DNA of 24,075 bases from Gammaproteobacteria bacterium (GCA_003233255.1 QILH01000040.1:1-24075), one strand, 5' to 3'. Shown: positions 7,816 to 15,965, counted from the first letter of the stretch. Program-made: numbers and translations. Notes: generated from the sequence alone by a model not told the origin.

Positions 7816-8598
7816 TTAGTATGTTGGAGCGCGGGTAAATATATCTTTCCATGAGGCGTAGGTTGCGCCAAATAATACCGGCATTACGACCAGCAACCCC
7901 AGATAAAATGTCAACATTGCCAGTATCCACATAATTGACGCAATGAATGTAAATAGAATAAAAGCACCGATATTACGTTTAAGTGCCGTGATGCTTTCTT
8001 TTACCGCATCACCTACAGAGAGCTTGTGAAATACAATTAAGGGCGGGGCAAACCAGGATACGATACCAAATAAAAAGGCTAGAACAATAACAACAGGGAT
8101 AAAAATTATCATCATGACAATAATCAATAATTCTGAACCTGTTCCGGTTTCATTTAGGGCCAGTGAGGTAAATAAGCCGATAAAAAATAATACCATGAAG
8201 ACGATTGAAGCAAGAATTGCGAAGCCTAAGAGAAGCGCGCCCACAATTGCAAGCTTGTCGGCACATACATTGAAACCTTCGAATAAATGACGAATTTCCA
8301 GTGCTTCACCGTTGTCCTGAGCAAAAAGTCCCAGCATCAAGCCACCCGCAAGCATGGGTTGCAAAACAAAGTTAGCAAAGAAAAATGATGTGAACATCAT
8401 AATTAACAAATAGATAATGGAGATTACAATCCAGATTCCAGCATTGCGACCGAAGAAGCTGAAACCTTGTCCCACCCAGCTTAAGCCTCGTCCGATTGGT
8501 ACCGCCTGCGGCTCGACGTGAGCCCAGATATCATCTGATGACTTTTCGGTAGCTTCAACCTGAGTGGCTGGAGTTTGATATGGATTATCCGAATTCAT
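7816..8598 (-). CDS. BPSS1780-family integral membrane protein
   Basis: A polytopic inner-membrane protein of 260 residues. The cytoplasmic N-terminus (MNSDNPYQTP, then A-V-P-I-G-R-G-L-S-W-V-G-Q-G-F-S-F-F) is typical of the BPSS1780 group. About five or six hydrophobic segments follow, at roughly 54-76, 80-100, 117-145, 158-188, 211-232 and 234-248. The function of the family is not known. The start is fixed by GAGGG six bases upstream. That ribosome site is the right arm of a hairpin (8605-8630), so translation may be gated. It lies 104 bp downstream of the kinase gene on the same strand and may be co-transcribed. It converges with the CDGSH gene with only 28 bp between stops. Confidence 0.85.
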   Translation of the reverse strand: MNSDNPYQTPATQVEATEKSSDDIWAHVEPQAVPIGRGLSWVGQGFSFFGRNAGIWIVISIIYLLIMMFTSFFFANFVLQPMLAGGLMLGLFAQDNGEALEIRHLFEGFNVCADKLAIVGALLLGFAILASIVFMVLFFIGLFTSLALNETGTGSELLIIVMMIIFIPVVIVLAFLFGIVSWFAPPLIVFHKLSVGDAVKESITALKRNIGAFILFTFIASIMWILAMLTFYLGLLVVMPVLFGATYASWKDIFTRAPTY

Positions 8599-8604
8599 TT
8601 TAAT

Positions 8605-8630
8605 CCCTCAAAATATAATTTTTATGAGGG
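8605..8630 (-). promoter_or_regulatory. hairpin covering the Shine-Dalgarno site of the BPSS1780 gene
   Basis: On the minus strand CCCTCA (8630-8625) is an exact complement of TGAGGG (8610-8605). The latter is the ribosome binding site six bases before the ATG at 8598. The 14-base AT-rich loop can add A:U pairs (AAAA against TTTT). There is no T-tract after it, so a terminator is less likely. The layout is that of a translation-control hairpin, possibly temperature- or ligand-sensitive. Confidence 0.5.
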
Positions 8631-8702
8631 TAGCATATTCTTTAACAGCATGACCAAAGTTTTAAGCAGGATTATAAATAATAATAAAGTCAGGGGTGCA
8701 GG

Positions 8703-11246
8703 TTATTGTTGTTTAGTGCCTGGCGATTTTTCTCGAATGTTAAAAATTCGGGAAATAAGCGGGTTATTAGCCAGCGAAATAGTGACTCGGTACTGGCCTG
8801 GTATGAAGGTTGCGATAGGGTGTTTCAGGGAAATGATTTGATCGCCATTAGCTTCTGAAACCAGTAATTTTTTCTCAATTAGTATTTGATTTTCTGTTAT
8901 GGATTCAAGTTTTAAAGTTAAGCTTGTCGTATCTTTGGAAAGGTTAGAATAGCTAAATCCAAGATGAATCATTGGAGTACCGCTGAGCGTAAGTTGCTCT
9001 GCTAATAAGCTACTAAATGCTTGATCGCTGACAAGTAGATGTGTGATACGAGGTGCGTTTGCCGATTTAGCCGTAATAAATTTATTGTGTACCTGATCCA
9101 TACGCGCACTATTCGGAAATTCATTTAATGCCGCATTGAGGATGGTTTCAGCCTGGTTAAATCGTTTTTTCCAGACTGCTGTCTGGATTTGTTTAATGAC
9201 GTAGTCTTCAGCTTTAATCAACCCCGCTCGTGCATTTTTGTTTTCCTTCTGCTCGCGTAATACCTGTTTATACAGGCTGGTCGCGCTTCCTTCTTTGGGT
9301 AACATCACTTTTCCAGCCTGAAACTGTGCTTCGGCCTGGATCAGGATCGACATTAATTTTTCCTGTTGTTGAATTTTTTGTTGTAGCGACTGTTTGAGCT
9401 TCAACAATTTAGTATGGATTGGGTCGATGCTAAGCCCCAGTTCGATACTGGCCAGGGCTTCATGTGGCTTTGCGCTGGATTGGTGAGATCTGGCTACGGT
9501 AAAATAATGGTCAGCAATTTTGCTTAGTTCATTTTTGGCTAAGGCATAACTCGGATCAATAGAGAGTACGGCTTGCAGTTCTTCAACTGCATTTTTACTT
9601 ACAGGTTCGGTTAAGGCTCCCTGTTTTATGTATTCGGTTGCGCGTTGCATGTGACCCTGTATGGCTTCATGTCGTAGTAGTTGATTATCCAGCTGCAACA
9701 GTTGTTGCGGTAGAAATTCAGCTGGCAGAGTGCCATTGGCCTGTGCGATAAGCCGGCGGGCAGCAGTATGATCCTGGTTCTCTAGGGCGGTACCGGTTTG
9801 CACTAGATACCAGTTAGCGATTTGCTCTAATCGTTTTTTAGCGAGTCCGTCAGCCGGGTTGTCCAGTAATAACTTTCGGTTGGACGCGGTCAGTTGTTTA
9901 ATCGTATCAATGTTTTCATCAAGTGCCAGCATATAATCGGTAACAGGTTGAGTATTGTCAGTTTGTGCCGAATTGGAAAAATGTACAGGCGGTTCTATTT
10001 TTATGGGTTGTTCAGCGGCTCGTTTGGTTTTATTTGTAGCTGGATCGCGAGGCGGGTCTGAATCGACGGATTGATTTAGGAGTTGTTCTAGCCTGGGCGC
10101 AATATAATTTTGCCAGGATTCTAATAAGACGTCTTGTTTAAAGTATCCCAGTCCCGCGAGCAGCAGGAATACAACAAGCCATACGAGTAATCGTTTACGA
10201 CGCCCTAAGCGTTTATAATCATCACTGGTGGTAACATCGTAGTTAAAATCGTTGGTGGTATTTTTTTTCGTCGGTGCTTTTATCGGAGCTCGTTTTTGAT
10301 TCTTGAGTTGATCGGCGGCCAGCATGGGGTTAGAGTTTGTGGATATGGTTTTCGCCTGATGATTTTTACCCAATTTTTTATTGGCTGCCGATTTTGCATC
10401 CATAAAATCTATGTCGGCTTCGCTGATCTGCTCCAGGGCCGCTAAAAACTCGGCGGCCGTTTGGTAACGGTGTTCGGGCTCCTTGGATAAACAAATATTA
10501 ATGATCGGCTGGAAGATTTCCATACCCGGAGGCAACTCAGGGATCGGTTCCGATAAATGTTTGATACCGATGGCAACTAACGAAGGGCCATCATATGGCA
10601 CATAACCGGCGAGGGCCTGAAATAAAACAATTCCCAGGCTGTATATATCCGAACGATGATCAACCTGCAGTCCCTTGGTTTGCTCAGGACTCATATAATA
10701 AGGTGTGCCAATAACTTTACCGGTGATGGTTAGACCTTGCGTCGCATTTTGATTCCGTGCGATGCCAAAATCGGTGAGAATGGCGCGTCCGTCTTCATGC
10801 AATAAAATATTTTCAGGTTTTATGTCACGGTGTACATAGCCTTTTTTACCGGCGAAATCGAGCGCCTGGGCGATTTGTTTAATAATGGTAATCTTATGTT
10901 TACGATTGAGCAGGTCACGTGCATCGCGTAGATTTTTACCTGGCACGTATTCCATGGCCATGAAATGGCAACCTTGATGAACACCGGCGTCATAAATGGT
11001 AATGATGTTTGGATGTGCCAGGCTACTGACAATGCGCGCCTCACGTAAGAAGCGATCCGTAAAACTTTCGTCGGTATGGTCAGGCGCTAGAATTTTAAGC
11101 GCGACCTGACGACCGATACTTTTTTGTATTGCCAGATAGACGACCGCCATCCCGCCCTTGCCGAGAACGTCTTTTATCTCATAGCCCGGTAGCTTGACAA
11201 CCGGCGCCACGTGATTTTCTGTGGAATGCTTATCTTGTTTCGACAT
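8703..11246 (-). CDS. Hanks-type Ser/Thr protein kinase, single-span, with TPR-like sensor part
   Basis: A membrane-anchored Ser/Thr kinase of 847 residues. Kinase landmarks are intact: Gly-loop GKGGMAVV (29-36), ATP-binding Lys in VALKIL (K51), catalytic HRDIKPEN (139-146), DFG (159-161), and SPE in the APE position (186-188). A Lys/Asn-rich juxtamembrane linker (about 285-350) leads to one transmembrane helix, LLVWLVVFLLLAGLGYF (353-369). The remaining 475 residues would be periplasmic. They show repeated helical, TPR-like blocks (A-L-A-S-I-E-L-G-L-S-I-D-P, L-A-K-N-E-L) and end in a beta-rich module of about 105 residues. No PASTA repeats are seen. It faces away from the two unknown genes at 11915 and 12431 and leads into the BPSS1780 gene. 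The substrate is unknown. Confidence 0.93.
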   Translation of the reverse strand: MSKQDKHSTENHVAPVVKLPGYEIKDVLGKGGMAVVYLAIQKSIGRQVALKILAPDHTDESFTDRFLREARIVSSLAHPNIITIYDAGVHQGCHFMAMEYVPGKNLRDARDLLNRKHKITIIKQIAQALDFAGKKGYVHRDIKPENILLHEDGRAILTDFGIARNQNATQGLTITGKVIGTPYYMSPEQTKGLQVDHRSDIYSLGIVLFQALAGYVPYDGPSLVAIGIKHLSEPIPELPPGMEIFQPIINICLSKEPEHRYQTAAEFLAALEQISEADIDFMDAKSAANKKLGKNHQAKTISTNSNPMLAADQLKNQKRAPIKAPTKKNTTNDFNYDVTTSDDYKRLGRRKRLLVWLVVFLLLAGLGYFKQDVLLESWQNYIAPRLEQLLNQSVDSDPPRDPATNKTKRAAEQPIKIEPPVHFSNSAQTDNTQPVTDYMLALDENIDTIKQLTASNRKLLLDNPADGLAKKRLEQIANWYLVQTGTALENQDHTAARRLIAQANGTLPAEFLPQQLLQLDNQLLRHEAIQGHMQRATEYIKQGALTEPVSKNAVEELQAVLSIDPSYALAKNELSKIADHYFTVARSHQSSAKPHEALASIELGLSIDPIHTKLLKLKQSLQQKIQQQEKLMSILIQAEAQFQAGKVMLPKEGSATSLYKQVLREQKENKNARAGLIKAEDYVIKQIQTAVWKKRFNQAETILNAALNEFPNSARMDQVHNKFITAKSANAPRITHLLVSDQAFSSLLAEQLTLSGTPMIHLGFSYSNLSKDTTSLTLKLESITENQILIEKKLLVSEANGDQIISLKHPIATFIPGQYRVTISLANNPLISRIFNIREKSPGTKQQ

Positions 11247-11914
11247 GGTTAAAACTCACGATCCTCTATTGTTATCGGCATATGCTGATACTCATACAGC
11301 ACAAATGTGACGAGTGTCCTATTAATAATGTGAAAAGTCATGCTTCTCTTTGCGGATTTTAATCTTCACGTCCAGCTGCAGGTTAAGGTCTTTTTGGGTA
11401 AAAAAGCATGTAATATCAGTAGGATACATGCAGATTATTTAAAGGCGTTAAAATCCCGTGGATAACGTCCAGTAAGATTCTAACCGAGCTAACGGTGCAA
11501 TACACTAATACTGGATGCGATAGTTATTTCTTTCTGTCGCGATGAAATTGTTCCGGCTAATCAGAAATAGAATGCTCAAATGTAAATAATTGTTACCAAT
11601 TATCAAAATTAGATATTTTATGCTCAATACTGGACACAATTGCGGCGAGTTACCTTCTATCGGCGTTGTAGCCCATTAATATTAATGTTTTAATTTCTTC
11701 AGTGGATGGATATATTCGATGGGGAACAGGGGGGATTCGGAGCGTAAGCACCGTTAGTAAAACCTGCGCCAGCAGGGAATGGTTGCAAGTCGCCCGAAAT
11801 TAGAAATTTTTATCTAAATAGTCCAAAGCCTTAACCCATTTTGTTCTTTATCGCGTTTTCATCTCAGTTACACAAATCCAGTATTTATTTAGTATTTTTC
11901 AAGGAGCATTGAGC
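11247..11914. other. 668-bp gap between kinase and unknown gene
   Basis: This divergent intergenic stretch should hold promoters for both the kinase and the gene at 11915; no convincing -35/-10 pair was found by eye. It is AT-rich except for a GC-rich block at about 11720-11796, which folds into a nested stem structure (listed separately). On the minus strand that same block is open for 49 codons (11799-11650) without an ATG at its beginning. No tRNA or known riboswitch consensus was recognised. Confidence 0.6.
11735..11800 (+). ncRNA. candidate structured RNA element (three nested stems)
   Basis: Three nested stems can be drawn. The outer stem pairs TTCGG (11736-11740) with CCGAA (11794-11798), and after one bulged A, GCG (11742-11744) with CGC (11791-11793). 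The middle stem pairs GCACC (11748-11752) with GGTTGC (11781-11786) with one bulged T. The inner stem is a perfect CCTGC-GCCA-GCAGG hairpin (11763-11776). Asymmetric A-rich internal loops separate them. It ends about 115 bases before the ATG at 11915, so it may be a 5' UTR element. It matches no riboswitch consensus that I recognise. The strand is uncertain because palindromes fold on both. Confidence 0.4.
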
Positions 11915-12301
11915 ATGGGTTTAGAAGAAAAAAGAATGAAACAATATTTAGAAGCGGAGGTTATTCCAACTGTTTCGACAGAAATGGGGGGATGTTATGG
12001 TGGTGACGTTTCTATAGATATTGATTGGGAGACATTTACAGCCAAAGATTCAATTCAGGAGATCGAGCACCAGGTTCTGGGTCGGGTTGCTGAAGCGGTT
12101 AGAGAATTATGTTCAGATGATCTTGCCAAAGAAGCCATGCAGGAATCATTTAAAACGGTATATGTTAAAAATCTGGAAAACACGGACGACCGTAAACTTG
12201 ATTTTGCCGACGGTAAATTGACCTTGCAAACAACCTGGGCCGATTTTGGTTCAATTTTCACCCCAGCTGATATTCGCGGCAAGATTGAAGAAGGCTTATA
12301 A
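11915..12301 (+). CDS. hypothetical protein of 128 residues
   Basis: Not recognised. The start is ATG 11915, set by AAGGAG eight bases upstream; the frame also contains a TTG at 11909. The product is small, soluble and acidic, with no signal peptide or membrane segment. It has a helical start (MGLEEKRMKQYLEAE), a middle with GGCYGGDVSIDIDWETF that reads as a beta strand, helices with C-S-D-D-L-A-K-E-A-M, and a Trp-containing end (TTWADFGSIFTPADI). Codon use fits the window. A perfect 11-bp hairpin follows 17 bases after the stop, so it may be its own transcription unit despite the similar-strand gene 130 bp downstream. It faces away from the Ser/Thr kinase, which may be a functional link or chance. 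Confidence 0.75.
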   Translation: MGLEEKRMKQYLEAEVIPTVSTEMGGCYGGDVSIDIDWETFTAKDSIQEIEHQVLGRVAEAVRELCSDDLAKEAMQESFKTVYVKNLENTDDRKLDFADGKLTLQTTWADFGSIFTPADIRGKIEEGL

Positions 12302-12317
12302 GCGACATACCTGAATA

Positions 12318-12349
12318 TATGGACTGAGTTGTATTCAGCTCAGTCCATA
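12318..12349 (+). terminator. strong hairpin after the 128-residue gene
   Basis: TATGGACTGAG (12318-12328) and CTCAGTCCATA (12339-12349) form a perfect 11-bp stem around a 10-base loop. Only a weak pyrimidine run (CTTC) follows, so it is not a textbook intrinsic terminator. It may be a processing or mRNA-stabilising hairpin. Confidence 0.55.
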
Positions 12350-12430
12350 CTTCATTAACATCATACGGGTAATTGATTTCATCAATTTAAATTCTGCTAA
12401 TGTATGGTTTACAAATATGGATTTAGAACA

Positions 12431-13102
12431 ATGACCTTTGACGTTGCAAATTTAAATGTTCCAGCTTATTCAGTTACCGAGCTTTTACAACGGCTGGATA
12501 GTCTGATGAAGCTCACCAGGGCAGGATTTAACCTGCCTATGCCGGAAGTAACGTTAGGAACGCAACAGGGACAATCTTATACGGGACATGTTGCCTCGTT
12601 TGAATCGGGTTCAATTACTCTGGTTCATGAAATAAATCGCCAGTTTAATCCATCCGTTATGGTGTTGAGTTTGAGTAATATCGTCAGCATTACGTTTGAT
12701 TATGATGAGAATATTAATAAGCTACTCGATCCGGCACAGCCTTTACCTTATTCGGCAGACATGGGGCCGCTCGATTTGAAACGTTTGATGCTTAAATACT
12801 CTGAGGAAATTGGTGATAAGATCAATAGTAAAATTCAGATTGAAAATACTCTTGAGGCAAAGGCCGAGACCATCCCCCATCTTTGCAATGCATTGACTCT
12901 GGTTAAACAAAGTATTATCAGGATTGCTGTAGATGATCCTGGCAAAGAATCATTAAGAGAAAATGTGACGAAGATTCAATTAGCTGAAGCGGTGGATTTT
13001 AAATTGCAGGACAAAACACTGTTATTCAACATTGTACCAGACGGACAGAATTTTTCACTGAGCATGGCCGATGCCAGTGAGCAAATAGCGCGGCTGCTTT
13101 AA
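12431..13102 (+). CDS. hypothetical protein of about 223 residues
   Basis: Not recognised. The frame opens at ATG 12404, but ATG 12431 is preferred because GGA lies about nine bases upstream; neither start has a strong ribosome site. The protein is soluble, without signal peptide or membrane segments. Visible features are a helical start (TELLQRLDSLMKLTRAG), a probable small beta domain (YTGHVASFESGSITLVHEI, then MVLSLSNIVSITF) of a kind seen in many SH3-like or LSm-like folds, an amphipathic helix with LDLKRLMLKYSEEIGDKI, and a C-terminal beta part. Downstream is a 530-bp stretch with no supported gene. It may form a unit with the preceding unknown gene. Confidence 0.75.
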   Translation: MTFDVANLNVPAYSVTELLQRLDSLMKLTRAGFNLPMPEVTLGTQQGQSYTGHVASFESGSITLVHEINRQFNPSVMVLSLSNIVSITFDYDENINKLLDPAQPLPYSADMGPLDLKRLMLKYSEEIGDKINSKIQIENTLEAKAETIPHLCNALTLVKQSIIRIAVDDPGKESLRENVTKIQLAEAVDFKLQDKTLLFNIVPDGQNFSLSMADASEQIARLL

Positions 13103-13632
13103 TCCGTTGATTTAAAGGACGGTAGTACCTTCAATTTGGTTATGAATCATTAAGGTTCCTGGCGGGTGTCGATGTGGTGCTGATGGATTGGGTGCTTATG
13201 AAGTCTTTTATTCAGCCGGGGGAAAGGAGCAAATTTCCGATCCCGTGGTATATCGGTGTCTGGTCAGCAAAATGGCTTTATTTCCGGTGTATTGACGTTA
13301 AAATGGGGCATATTGAATTAAAGGTGTTCCGAAAATCCCAGCCTATCGTGTTTTTCTGTATATTATTCGTTCATTCTGGCTAAATTGACAACCGCAATTT
13401 TTGCAATAGCGCCTGTGTTTTGTAGCTTGACGATATATATTTCAGCCCCCTCTTAAAACCTTATTTATATTGCGTATACAGGGTGTTGCCTATATTTCTA
13501 GACTGATTCTAAAGCCCGCCGGCTCATATTATTACATATTGATAATTATCCGTGCTCATCAAGCCATTGCTGGAATCGAAAGGCTATTGTACAGTCGCAG
13601 AAAATACGCCTAACTCCCCTAAGGGCAACGAT
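13103..13632. other. 530-bp gap without a supported gene
   Basis: No gene is supported here. A 69-codon frame at 13174-13383 has no ribosome site and an amino-acid mix rich in Trp, Phe, Cys and Ile with no recognisable domain. A weak promoter-like pair for the Sel1 gene can be drawn as TTGCGT (13470-13475) and TATATT (13491-13496), but the 15-base spacer is short. The frame of the Sel1 gene is open from GTG 13552, yet its signal peptide begins at ATG 13633. Confidence 0.6.
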
Positions 13633-14895
13633 ATGAAGATGATAAAACAACTTATATTAGCGGGCATGCTAATGTGGGCCGTTACGTTTGTGCATGCATT
13701 TACGGTCGCTGATTTGATGATGAGCGAAATGCAGCTTGATGCCTGCTCGGATCAAGCCAAAGCGCCAAACAGTGAGGTGCGTGCCGCGATCCAGGCTCAA
13801 CAGTTTGAAACGGCGCTGGATCGACTTGGTGAGCCTGAAGGTTTGAGTGGCCCTGAACAAAAATACCTGTTTGGTAAAGTCCACTATTTACTTGCTTATG
13901 AAAATGTTAAAAATCGAACCACTGTTGCGGCGGATGATGCACATTTAAAATTGGCCAGAAAATATATTGATCTGGCCGCAAAACAGGGATTTGCGGAAGC
14001 AATATATGATCAGGCTATCTTATTTACGCCACCGAATGAAGAACAGAACAAGATTAACTTATTAAAGTTCGCAGCGGATAAAAAATTCATACCGGCTATG
14101 CTGATGTTAGCGGAAATAATGTTTCTAAAGGCCAAAACATTTGAAGATCGTATTGAGGCGCAATCACTAATTTTACAGGCCGCTAATCTGGATGCCGCTG
14201 CGAAGATTAGACTGGCCAGTTATTATTTACATGAAGATAGTCAGTTAAATAATGTGACGGGTTACGATAAAGACATTAATAAAGCGATTCAGTTTTTATA
14301 CTCGGCTACAGCGAAATGTAATTCTAATGCGGCGTATAAATTATATCAGATGTCTAAAAGTAAACATAAACCCAATGACCTGCCTGCTAGCCGGGCTATA
14401 TACTGGTTAGAAATATCGGCCAAATTAAATTCTGTCAAAGCCCAGGGTGAGCTGGCCGCTTATTACCATACTAATGATTCTCATGATAAAGCAAACCTCT
14501 GGGCCTTACGGGCCGCGCAACACAATGACATAAAGGCTTTGCTAACACTGGGTAAGATGTATTATCAGGGTAAGGGTCTAGACAAAGACTTACCGAAAGC
14601 ATTGGGTTATTACGAGCAGGCCTACCAGGTGGATCAAACAAACCGCCTTGTCCAAAACCAGCTGGGCATCATGTATTACCGGGGAGAGGGCGCTGAGGTT
14701 GATTTTCGTCGAGCTGCGGACATGTGCAAGTTAGCCGCGAATAAGGGGCAGGCGGGCTGCCAATATTACCTTGGATTAATGTATGTTAATGGTGAAGGTG
14801 TGACACAGGATATCGATACCGGTATAGACTGGATGAAAAAATCGGCTGCACAGGATTTTAATATTGCAAAAAACTGGCTAAGAGAAAACTGGTAA
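13633..14895 (+). CDS. secreted Sel1-like (tetratricopeptide-type) repeat protein
   Basis: A 420-residue exported repeat protein, probably a periplasmic scaffold for protein contacts. The ATG at 13633 gives a clean signal peptide (MKMIKQLILAGMLMWAVTF, cleavage after V-H-A) and has AGGG at suitable distance; the longer GTG frame from 13552 would bury it. After a 90-residue N-terminal region come helical pairs of Sel1 type, clearest in the last third: A-L-L-T-L-G-K-M-Y-Y-Q-G-K-G-L-D-K-D, Q-N-Q-L-G-I-M-Y-Y-R-G-E-G, and Q-Y-Y-L-G-L-M-Y-V-N-G-E-G-V-T-Q-D. It stops three bases before the GIY-YIG gene, so the two are probably translated from one mRNA. The partner is unknown. Confidence 0.88.
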   Translation: MKMIKQLILAGMLMWAVTFVHAFTVADLMMSEMQLDACSDQAKAPNSEVRAAIQAQQFETALDRLGEPEGLSGPEQKYLFGKVHYLLAYENVKNRTTVAADDAHLKLARKYIDLAAKQGFAEAIYDQAILFTPPNEEQNKINLLKFAADKKFIPAMLMLAEIMFLKAKTFEDRIEAQSLILQAANLDAAAKIRLASYYLHEDSQLNNVTGYDKDINKAIQFLYSATAKCNSNAAYKLYQMSKSKHKPNDLPASRAIYWLEISAKLNSVKAQGELAAYYHTNDSHDKANLWALRAAQHNDIKALLTLGKMYYQGKGLDKDLPKALGYYEQAYQVDQTNRLVQNQLGIMYYRGEGAEVDFRRAADMCKLAANKGQAGCQYYLGLMYVNGEGVTQDIDTGIDWMKKSAAQDFNIAKNWLRENW

Positions 14896-14898
14896 GTT

Positions 14899-15153
14899 AT
14901 GAGTCAATGGTTTGTGTACATTCTCAAATGCAATGATGACAGTTTATACACCGGAGTTACTACCGATGTTGAGCGACGAGTTAATGAACATAATCACGAT
15001 TCCAGACTCGGCGCCAGTTATACTCGCGCACGCAGACCTGTCAAGCTGGTATATTCTGAGCAATGCAAAGATCGCAGCCAGGCGCAAAAGCGAGAAGTTG
15101 GAATCAAAAGATTAAGGCGCGTTGCAAAGCAGGCCTTAATAAATAAGTCTTAA
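14899..15153 (+). CDS. GIY-YIG nuclease-domain protein, YhbQ/UPF0213 type
   Basis: A single-domain 84-residue protein of the GIY-YIG endonuclease superfamily. The GIY and YIG elements appear as W-F-V-Y-I-L-K-C and S-L-Y-T-G-V-T. The catalytic Arg is in V-E-R-R-V-N-E-H-N, followed by Y-T-R-A-R-R-P-V-K-L-V-Y and the E-x-x-x-K segment (Q-K-R-E-V-G-I-K). It lies three bases after the Sel1 gene. Standalone members are thought to act on DNA or RNA, but the biological role in most bacteria is unclear. Confidence 0.93.
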   Translation: MSQWFVYILKCNDDSLYTGVTTDVERRVNEHNHDSRLGASYTRARRPVKLVYSEQCKDRSQAQKREVGIKRLRRVAKQALINKS

Positions 15154-15193
15154 AAAAGTTACCCTGAAATAAAATCATTGCTACTATTGGTTT

Positions 15194-15568
15194 ATGATGA
15201 TTTTATATTCTATTATTGAATCTCCGCTGCACCCGCAGTTTAGTCCGTTCTATAAAAAACATGGTTTTGATGAGTTGCGTCTGAATTCTGTTCGCAAGGC
15301 GATACAATCATTAAAAAAACAACCGCCGGATTATGTTGTGGCCGATTTTGTATATGGCTATGGTAATAACTACGCCGGGGTCAACATCAGCAACCTCGAT
15401 GTTTTTTTATATAGCCTTGCCAAATACGCGCCAGACTGTAAGGTGCTGGTCTGCTATGAAAAAACGGACAAGGATTATGTTGCAAAATTGCAGGCCCTGT
15501 TCCCGACGATAGATACCCTGGTTTATCCGTTAGATGAGAACCAGCTCCGTTCTTCGTTGGGATTATGA
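15194..15568 (+). CDS. hypothetical protein of 124 residues, overlapping the DksA-like gene
   Basis: Not recognised with certainty. A soluble alpha/beta protein with alternating strands and helices: ILYSIIE, PDYVVADFVYGYG, DVFLYSLAKYA, CKVLVCYEK, VAKLQALFPTID and TLVYPLDENQL. This order and the C-terminal Y-P-L-D-E-N-Q-L suggest a Rossmann-like, receiver-like fold without an evident phosphorylation site. The stop overlaps the next start as ATGA (15565-15568), so it is translationally coupled to the DksA/TraR-type gene. The start is ATGATG at 15194-15199; either ATG could be used. Confidence 0.8.
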   Translation: MMILYSIIESPLHPQFSPFYKKHGFDELRLNSVRKAIQSLKKQPPDYVVADFVYGYGNNYAGVNISNLDVFLYSLAKYAPDCKVLVCYEKTDKDYVAKLQALFPTIDTLVYPLDENQLRSSLGL

Positions 15569-15909
15569 GTACTTTTTCCGATACAGAGATTACCGCGTAT
15601 CGAACTCAACTGCTCAATTTGCAGCAGAGCCTTGTCAATATTGAAAATGATTTAGATGAAACCAGCGCAGTGGTGGAGTTAGATCAAACACGGCAAGGAC
15701 GTTTGTCACGCATGGATGCCTTGCAGGGGCAGGCGATGTCAAAAGCGATGCAGGCACGACGGCAACATCAACTGAAGGAGATTAATCTAGCGCTAGAGCG
15801 TATTGATCAGGGCGAATTTGGCTACTGTCAACACTGCTATGAGGCCATTGCGAGTAAACGCCTTGATATTAATCCGGCTGTCCGACTCTGCATCAAATGT
15901 GCTGACTGA
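15565..15909 (+). CDS. DksA/TraR-family C4 zinc-finger protein
   Basis: A 114-residue protein of the DksA/TraR superfamily, members of which enter the RNA polymerase secondary channel. The C-terminal zinc finger is intact: C-Q-H-C, 17 residues, C-I-K-C. An N-terminal helical hairpin (Y-R-T-Q-L-L-N-L-Q-Q to E-I-N-L-A-L-E-R-I-D-Q-G-E-F-G-Y) precedes it. It is shorter than true DksA (about 150) and lacks its clear D-x-x-D-A tip, though D-Q-T-R-Q-G-R-L-S-R-M-D-A sits at the expected tip region. It is probably a DksA-like accessory rather than DksA itself. Coupled to the upstream gene by ATGA overlap. Confidence 0.9.
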   Translation: MSTFSDTEITAYRTQLLNLQQSLVNIENDLDETSAVVELDQTRQGRLSRMDALQGQAMSKAMQARRQHQLKEINLALERIDQGEFGYCQHCYEAIASKRLDINPAVRLCIKCAD

Positions 15910-15959
15910 TTGTAACAAAAAGTTTGCAAAAGTTTTAAATTCAAAAACAATACTTCGTT

Positions 15960-15965
15960 TATAAT
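15960..15965 (+). promoter_or_regulatory. possible -10 box before the small coiled-coil gene
   Basis: A perfect TATAAT sits in the 130-bp AT-rich gap between the DksA-like gene and the small gene at 16041. No good -35 lies 16-18 bases upstream (sequence there is TTAAAT-like), so support is limited. If used, transcription would start near 15972, ahead of ATG 15984 and ATG 16041. Confidence 0.3.

Noticed and set aside
8575..8841. Plus-strand frame overlapping the 3' end of the kinase and the hairpin region
   Set aside because: It lies antisense to two well-supported genes and has no recognisable protein features.
11489..11757. GCACCGTTAG occurring at 11748-11757, inverted at 11489-11498, and again at 4042-4051
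   Set aside because: Three copies of a 10-mer over two strands in 24 kb are expected by chance among all 10-mers. One copy is part of the RNA candidate's middle stem, but no system was seen.
11720..11800. Possible cobalamin or cyclic-di-GMP riboswitch
   Set aside because: A GGGAATGGTTGCAAGTC stretch recalls part of the cobalamin box, but the B12 box and CCGC-ACTG part are missing. The conserved GEMM core and tetraloop-receptor are also absent.
11868..11896. TTACAC with TAGTAT as promoter of the 11915 gene
   Set aside because: The transcript would start inside the ribosome site (11901-11906), too late for this start codon.
13174..13383. 69-codon plus-strand frame in the 530-bp gap
   Set aside because: It has no ribosome site, an unusual composition rich in Trp, Phe and Ile, and no domain. 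It is treated as a chance frame.
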